Below, one piece after another: positions 6,152 through 10,378 of a stretch of 10,378 bases of DNA; the stretch's first letter is position 1; the number at the start of each line of letters is the position of its first letter. Origin of the DNA: Candidatus Aminicenantota bacterium (lineage in GTDB: Bacteria; Acidobacteriota; Aminicenantia; UBA2199); NCBI GenBank assembly GCA_020355945.1, contig CP070627.1, forward strand, positions 949,233-959,610, written 5' to 3'. The position numbers were made by a program, and so were the translations under genes. The notes under the pieces were generated by a model. It did no database searches. It saw nothing but the letters and a program-made list of their open reading frames with translations, and was not told where the DNA came from.

Positions 6152-6189
6152 AGCCACGAAGTTACACAAAGGGGCACGAAGAAAAAAAA
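6152..6189 (+). repeat. Clear copy of the post-stop A-rich motif (after DUF502 gene)
   Basis: The sequence reads AGCCACGAAGTTACACAAAG, then GGGCACGAAG and eight A. It is identical to the copy at 8801 at 34 of 38 positions. It begins 39 bases after the DUF502 stop. Part of it, ACACAAAG (6164-6171), pairs perfectly with CTTTGTGT (6193-6200), giving an 8-bp stem with a 21-base loop. No T-run follows, so it is not a standard terminator. Confidence 0.8.
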
Positions 6190-6311
6190 TATCTTTGTGT
6201 CCTAAAAAAGGTACAGCTTTCCTCATTATTCCTGGCATTGATATTGCTAAAACTTTCTAAAAGGATAAGTTTAATGTTTATTACCAGGAATATAGCGGAG
6301 GTATCAAGAAA

Positions 6312-8786
6312 ATGAAGAATTGCTTAAAAATCACCCGGCTAATAATAGGATTATTGGTTTTGCTGTTTATTTTGCCGGGGTTTTCATTCCCGTTTCCACA
6401 GCAGCAGGACCACAAGAAAATCGTGGAAGAGGTGCATGTCAAGTGGTGGCAGGTACCGGTTTTTGCCGTGGACAAGGCAGGAAATCCCATTACCGACCTG
6501 GAACCCGAAGATATTGAAATACGATTGAATGATCGACTCATGCCTACCTTTACCCTGCATAAACGCTCGTTTAGTGTGACCCAAAAGAAAAAAGAAAAGC
6601 CAGGTGAAGTCCCCACGGCAAAACAGCTTTCCCTGGTGAAAAAGAAAGTGGTATTCTTATTGTTTGACCTGGCCCTGTCCAGCGACAGGTCCATCACCCG
6701 GGCCAAAGAGATGGCTCAAAAAATTGTCATGGATGCGGAAGAGGAAGTCCGATTTGCTGTCATGACCATTGACGCCTTTGCCGGCCTGGTATATATCGGT
6801 GAAGGCAGCGGTAAGAATAAAAATGAATTGATAAAGATGATAGAAAATGAAGTCAAAAAAAAGCAAAACCGCAGGCTGGTAAGCCCCCACGAAGTCATGT
6901 TACAAATCATCGGCCGAAGGGGGGGCAAATACGCATCAGAGGATATGCCCTTGTTCGTAGAATCAGCGTCCAAATGGTATAAGCGAAAAAACATGGGCTT
7001 TTTCTACGCCTTTGAAACCCTTTATTTCTTTCTCAACTCCATCGAAGACAACAAATTTATTTATTTTTTCAGCGAAGGAATGTCCCGATCCATACTTACC
7101 ACTGATCGAACGCTTGGCGGAGCCAGGGGAATGTATAACTATTACCTGGAACGAATCGGTAAATACCTCAGCCGATGCGGGGCCATGTTGTTTGTCATTA
7201 ATACCATGGGAGTTGTTCGCAGTGTGGGCTCTATTGTCTCCGGCGAAGAATCACTCATGTATCTTGCCCGGCAAAGTGGAGGAAAATACCTGGAAGGGAC
7301 AGGCAAAGATATCATGGAAAAAATCGAAAACATGTACTCCGCCTACTATGAAATCTCCTTCCCGGATATGCCTCAATTAAAAGGGATGACCCGTAAGATC
7401 CATATCACATGCAAACGAAAAGGGGTCAAGATTCACTCCCTCAAATCCCTGGAAAAACGTAAACACTATACCCGGATGAACCCGGTGGAAAAAGATATGC
7501 TGGCGTTAAACCTGGTTACTTCGCCTCAAAATACATTGATGGAAAGTAAAATCTCCGCCTACAATGCCTCTATCAATAAAACCAAAAAAAGTAAGAAACA
7601 AGTGACTTACACGGTGGCGCTTACCCCCGGTTATTTATATAAACCCATCGATCTGTATAAGATATGGATCACAGATAATCAAGGTTTACTGGAGGTCATA
7701 AAAGTTGAAAGGGAAGCCCTGAAACCCAACAAAAACAAACTGAAAATCCAATTTCAATTGGAAGACAAAAAGCAAAAAGAAAAAGACAGGGAAAAGGGCC
7801 CGGGTGAAAGCGGCGAAATCAAAACCTATTTTGTCCTGGTCAATGGGACAACAGACCCGGCGCAAGCCTATGTTCACGGCCTGGAACTCTATGATGAAGA
7901 CCCGGAACTGGTGGCAGCGGAAAAAAAGAGAATAGCCACAAAACAAAAACAAGGAAAAACCATCAGCGCTGAAGAAATGAATCACATATTGCAAGGGGCT
8001 GCGGATTATTGTGAACGGTTAAAACAATCCGCCTTTCATTTCTACTGCCGGGAAAAAATCCTTGAGACACGGAAACCGTTGACCAATGCTGAAAGAAGAG
8101 ATCCGCACATCACTGAGGCAGCGATGAAAAAAGGGGTGGTGCGCGCCCTGGATGAAATACGCACCAAAGCATTTACCCACGTCAAAAGCTATATATTTGG
8201 CTACCGCTTAATCAAGCAAGGGAATAAAATAAACGAAGAACGAGATTGGATTGCCTCCACGGATAATATGAAAGTGAACCGGGACCAGGTGATTCAAACC
8301 AACGCCTTCTTTGCGCAAAAGGCCATATTTGCCCCCCTTACGCTGTTGGACCGCACCCGGCAGAACATGTATGACTTTCAATTTGTTAAGTTTGCCGAAC
8401 ATAATGGCCGACCGGCAGTGGTGATTGAAGCCGTACCCAAAAACCCGGTGGAAACCGCCACGATATACGGTAAAATATGGATCGATACCGGGGATTTCTC
8501 TGTTATGAAAATCCAGGCAGACCCTGAATCCATCCGCGGCTACCGGCAATTAAAAGACCTGGCAAAAAAGCTGCGAACCAGGCTATATTTGTCTCTTGTA
8601 TCGGAATTTGATGAAATCCGCCGTGGTATTCGTTTTCCCACAAAAGTGAGTATGATGGAGAAATATAAAGGCGGACGCATTATTTCCGGGTATCGGGGGC
8701 CCAAAGGCTGGGAACGTACACTGACCGAATTTACTTATACTGACTATCAATTCTTCGATGTCCAGACCGATGTCACGGTACATTGA
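6312..8786 (+). CDS. Secreted VWFA-related protein with C-terminal LolA-like region
   Basis: An 824-residue exported protein with GGAGGT (6297-6302) nine bases before ATG. A signal peptide covers about residues 1-28. An N-terminal strand-rich segment (VEEVHVKWWQVPVFAVDKAGNPITDLEPEDIEI region, 38-70) and a VWFA fold (about 112-350) match the acidobacterial VWFA-related family (TIGR03436). The fold includes VVFLLFDLALSS, FAVMTID, YFFSEGMSRS, SLMYLARQSGGKYLEG and a closing YSAYYEISF...RKIHI...VKIHS block. The metal site is degenerate: DLALS in place of DxSxS. A lysine-rich middle (about 465-505) leads to a second part. Its end (about 695-824: GRPAVVIEAVP, KIWIDTGDFSVMKIQ, SEFDEIRRGIRFPTKVSM, TEFTYTDYQFFDV) resembles the LolA / outer-membrane-lipoprotein-sorting fold. 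Function is unknown; a periplasmic binding or envelope role is inferred. The next gene encodes a TonB-dependent receptor. Confidence 0.85.
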   Translation: MKNCLKITRLIIGLLVLLFILPGFSFPFPQQQDHKKIVEEVHVKWWQVPVFAVDKAGNPITDLEPEDIEIRLNDRLMPTFTLHKRSFSVTQKKKEKPGEVPTAKQLSLVKKKVVFLLFDLALSSDRSITRAKEMAQKIVMDAEEEVRFAVMTIDAFAGLVYIGEGSGKNKNELIKMIENEVKKKQNRRLVSPHEVMLQIIGRRGGKYASEDMPLFVESASKWYKRKNMGFFYAFETLYFFLNSIEDNKFIYFFSEGMSRSILTTDRTLGGARGMYNYYLERIGKYLSRCGAMLFVINTMGVVRSVGSIVSGEESLMYLARQSGGKYLEGTGKDIMEKIENMYSAYYEISFPDMPQLKGMTRKIHITCKRKGVKIHSLKSLEKRKHYTRMNPVEKDMLALNLVTSPQNTLMESKISAYNASINKTKKSKKQVTYTVALTPGYLYKPIDLYKIWITDNQGLLEVIKVEREALKPNKNKLKIQFQLEDKKQKEKDREKGPGESGEIKTYFVLVNGTTDPAQAYVHGLELYDEDPELVAAEKKRIATKQKQGKTISAEEMNHILQGAADYCERLKQSAFHFYCREKILETRKPLTNAERRDPHITEAAMKKGVVRALDEIRTKAFTHVKSYIFGYRLIKQGNKINEERDWIASTDNMKVNRDQVIQTNAFFAQKAIFAPLTLLDRTRQNMYDFQFVKFAEHNGRPAVVIEAVPKNPVETATIYGKIWIDTGDFSVMKIQADPESIRGYRQLKDLAKKLRTRLYLSLVSEFDEIRRGIRFPTKVSMMEKYKGGRIISGYRGPKGWERTLTEFTYTDYQFFDVQTDVTVH

Positions 8787-8800
8787 CATATTTAAAAAAC

Positions 8801-8838
8801 AGCCACAAAGATACACAAAGGAACACGAAGAAAAAAAA
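8801..8838 (+). repeat. Clear copy of the post-stop A-rich motif (after VWFA gene)
   Basis: The sequence reads AGCCACAAAGATACACAAAG, then GAACACGAAG and eight A. It starts 14 bases after the VWFA stop and matches the copy at 6152 at 34 of 38 positions. Three near-repeats of a CACAAAG/CACGAAG decamer make up the motif, spaced ten bases apart. Confidence 0.8.
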
Positions 8839-8915
8839 GAAAAAAAAGGTGCCAGGCAAAAAATGGCCACTTCGCACAGGCAGGCAATCAATTGTGAGCG
8901 AAGCAAACTAAGTTC

Positions 8916-8978
8916 TCCAAATTTTTGAATTGAAATCCGGTCGATCGATTAATCCAAATTTTTGAATTAAAATCCGGT
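8916..8978. repeat. 26-bp direct repeat pair upstream of the TonB-receptor gene
   Basis: A 26-base unit, TCCAAATTTTTGAATTGAAA followed by TCCGGT, occurs at 8916-8941 and again at 8953-8978. There is a single difference (G to A in the middle). The copies are 11 bases apart (CGATCGATTAA), a period of 37 bases. They could be paired protein-binding sites or a local duplication; the nearest downstream gene begins at 9292. Confidence 0.85.
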
Positions 8979-9291
8979 TTATTGGAACAAGATAAATCAC
9001 CATTTTGGTTGCATTTTCTAATCCTGCATCCAATCAAGATATCCAATCCCGGGTCTAAAATAAAATCCTGGTATAGAAATTGCATGGATACAGGGTACAG
9101 CTCTCATGTCTGACCTAATAACTAAACGGATTGAGTATGTTGATAAGCCTAATTGCAGGAAAATTCTATCCATTCAAACCGGAACCCTTACCAATCCTTT
9201 TATCCCCATTGACCCCATTACCCGGTGGACTATTTTAAAAATGAGAGCTTCCTTCAAATCCAAATTCAATTGTATTACAACAGGAGGTTAA

Positions 9292-10378
9292 ATGAAAAGA
9301 GCAATTTTGCTTTTTATTTGTGTTTGTTTGATTGCCGGTTTTGGTTTTTCGCAGGAGCGCACCGGTAATATTTACGGTAAAGTTAGTGATGAAGCTAACA
9401 CTCCACTTCCCGGCATTTCAGTGACCCTGATGGGTGACCTGGTGGGTCAGATGACCACTATCACCAACAACAATGGTGATTACAGGTTCCTTTCGCTCTC
9501 CCCGGGTGATTATGAGGTAAAAGCCGAGCTCGAGGGTTTCGCCACTGTCATCCGCAAAGACATCCGGGTTGACCTGGGAAACAATGTGACAGTAAATATT
9601 GTCATGGTTCCCAAAAGGCTGGAAGAAGAGATCGTGGTGACAGGCAGACCTGTTGCCATCGACCAAAAAAAGACCACCCATGTCACCAACCTGAGCAGGG
9701 ATGAGCTGCAAACCTTACCCAGTGCCAGGGACCCCTTTGTGATGATGGAATTGGCCCCGGGAATTGTCATGGACGTGGTCAATGTGGGTGGTTCGGAATC
9801 CGGCCAGCAGTCTGATTTCCGTTCCGTTGGCAGTTATCGATCGTCCGCCACCTGGAACACCGATGGTATTAATACAACAGACCAGGTAGCCACCGGTGCC
9901 GCGCCCCAGTATTACGACTTTGATGCCTTTGAAGAAATCCAGATCCAGACAGCCGCCAATGATGTGACCGCCATGACCGCCGGCGCCCAGATCAATATGA
10001 TCACCAAACGAGGCGGAAACAAATTCTCCGGCGGTGGAAGATTCTATCTCACCGATGACTCATTTCAAGGTGAAAATGCCCCCGAGGAATTCCCCGAAGA
10101 ATATACCCCCGCCCAAATTCACAGTATTAAAGATTATGGCGCCAACATCGGTGGACCCATCTTTAGAGACAGGCTGTGGTTCTGGATGGGTGGTTCCATC
10201 CAGGATATTCAAAAGATCTCACTGGTGGGTGATATCGCAAAACAAAAGATCACAAATTTCGAAGTCAAACTCAATGCCAAATTAGGCAAACACCGACTGG
10301 AAGGCTTTTTCAACTGGTCAGCCAAGGATGTTACCGGCAGGGTATCCAATAGTGTCAAAGACGCCTGGGAATCCCACT
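9292..10378 (+). CDS. TonB-dependent receptor with N-terminal carboxypeptidase-regulatory domain (Oar-like), 5' part
   Basis: The frame runs from ATG 9292 off the right edge, so 362 residues are seen and the stop is outside. AGGAGGT (9282-9288) lies four bases before the start. Residues 1-20 form a signal peptide, cleaved before QERTG. Residues 25-106 are a CarboxypepD_reg-like beta-sandwich (IYGKVSDEANTPLPGISV, NNNGDYRFLSLSPGDYEVKAELEGF). EEEIVVTG (111-118) opens the plug, which continues through DELQTLPSARDPFVMMELAPGI, WNTDGINTTD, EEIQIQTAAND, and GAQINMITKRGGNKFSGGGRFY to about residue 253. The barrel begins after that (YGANIGGPIFRDRLWFWMGG). This is the Oar/SusC-like outer-membrane receptor type common in Acidobacteriota, energised by TonB. 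The substrate cannot be told. Its codons look richer in GCC, ACC and ATC than the left half of the window. It lies 505 bases after the VWFA gene and is probably separately transcribed. Confidence 0.93.
   Translation, partial: MKRAILLFICVCLIAGFGFSQERTGNIYGKVSDEANTPLPGISVTLMGDLVGQMTTITNNNGDYRFLSLSPGDYEVKAELEGFATVIRKDIRVDLGNNVTVNIVMVPKRLEEEIVVTGRPVAIDQKKTTHVTNLSRDELQTLPSARDPFVMMELAPGIVMDVVNVGGSESGQQSDFRSVGSYRSSATWNTDGINTTDQVATGAAPQYYDFDAFEEIQIQTAANDVTAMTAGAQINMITKRGGNKFSGGGRFYLTDDSFQGENAPEEFPEEYTPAQIHSIKDYGANIGGPIFRDRLWFWMGGSIQDIQKISLVGDIAKQKITNFEVKLNAKLGKHRLEGFFNWSAKDVTGRVSNSVKDAWESH

Larger units (their letters stand above)
8787..9281. other. Gene-free stretch of about 500 bases before the TonB-receptor gene
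   Basis: This holds a copy of the post-stop motif right after the VWFA stop, a poly-purine run and a weak hairpin (8870-8875 with 8898-8903, no T-run). It also holds a 26-base direct repeat pair (8916-8978) and a short ATCCAATC direct repeat (9028-9035 and 9041-9048). Small open frames at 9106-9291 (+) and 8888-9085 (-) lack family likeness; the first ends inside the next gene's ribosome-binding site. I found no sure promoter, although one for the receptor gene is expected here. Confidence 0.6.

Noticed and set aside
8870..8903. CTTCGC/GCGAAG hairpin after the VWFA gene as a terminator
   Set aside because: A 22-base loop and no T-run after the stem.
8888..9085. 65-codon minus-strand open frame
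   Set aside because: It mostly translates the 26-base direct repeats and AT-rich flanks; no start signal or recognisable domain.
6208..9103. GGTACAGCTTTC (6210 region) and GGTACAGCTCTC (9094 region) as a shared element
   Set aside because: Only about a dozen bases match, with no extension on either side; not distinguishable from chance.
9106..9291. 61-codon open frame just before the receptor gene
   Set aside because: No clear ribosome-binding site, no family likeness, and its end lies inside the ribosome-binding site of the receptor gene.
1..10378. CRISPR array, tRNA or rRNA genes
   Set aside because: No regularly spaced repeats with unique spacers and no recognisable tRNA or rRNA sequence on either strand.

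Overview
The window looks like a chromosomal segment of an Acidobacteriota-type Gram-negative bacterium, possibly near Candidatus Aminicenantes. That placement is inference from gene content. A VWFA-related secreted protein of the type expanded in Acidobacteria (the TIGR03436 family, by recollection) sits directly upstream of an Oar-like TonB-dependent receptor with an N-terminal carboxypeptidase-regulatory domain. DUF502, META-domain and SpoIIE-type phosphatase genes fit the same setting. Base composition is moderate and AT-leaning, most AT-rich between genes.

Layout. Positions 1-890 are a graveyard of mobile and decayed DNA: the C-terminal end of a REP-associated (IS200-like) transposase cut by the window edge, four tandem copies of an 8-bp unit, a minus-strand stretch resembling a group II intron fragment, and the C-terminal tail of a Fic-family protein with no catalytic part. 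Positions 861-1538 (minus) encode an exported TPR protein. Positions 1837-4788 (minus) form a three-gene unit read from right to left: a membrane-anchored PP2C/SpoIIE phosphatase, a kynurenine-formamidase-like cyclase and a tRNA-dihydrouridine synthase. It is headed by a full-consensus sigma70 promoter placed so close to the start codon that the message should be leaderless. A second promoter, back to back with it, drives a META-domain envelope protein (4911-5360). A DUF502 membrane protein (5483-6112), a large VWFA/LolA-like fusion (6312-8786) and the start of a TonB-dependent receptor (9292 to the right edge) follow on the plus strand.

The plus-strand half is dominated by cell-envelope functions. 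The minus-strand trio combines signalling (phosphatase), a metal hydrolase and a tRNA-modifying enzyme, and shows no obvious common pathway.

The most unusual non-coding signal is a short A-rich motif (core GCCACAAAG..ACACAAAGG..CACGAAGAA). It occurs just after five stop codons, always in the direction of the preceding gene, as two strong copies and three shortened or degenerate ones. No tRNA, rRNA or CRISPR array and no convincing intrinsic terminator was found.
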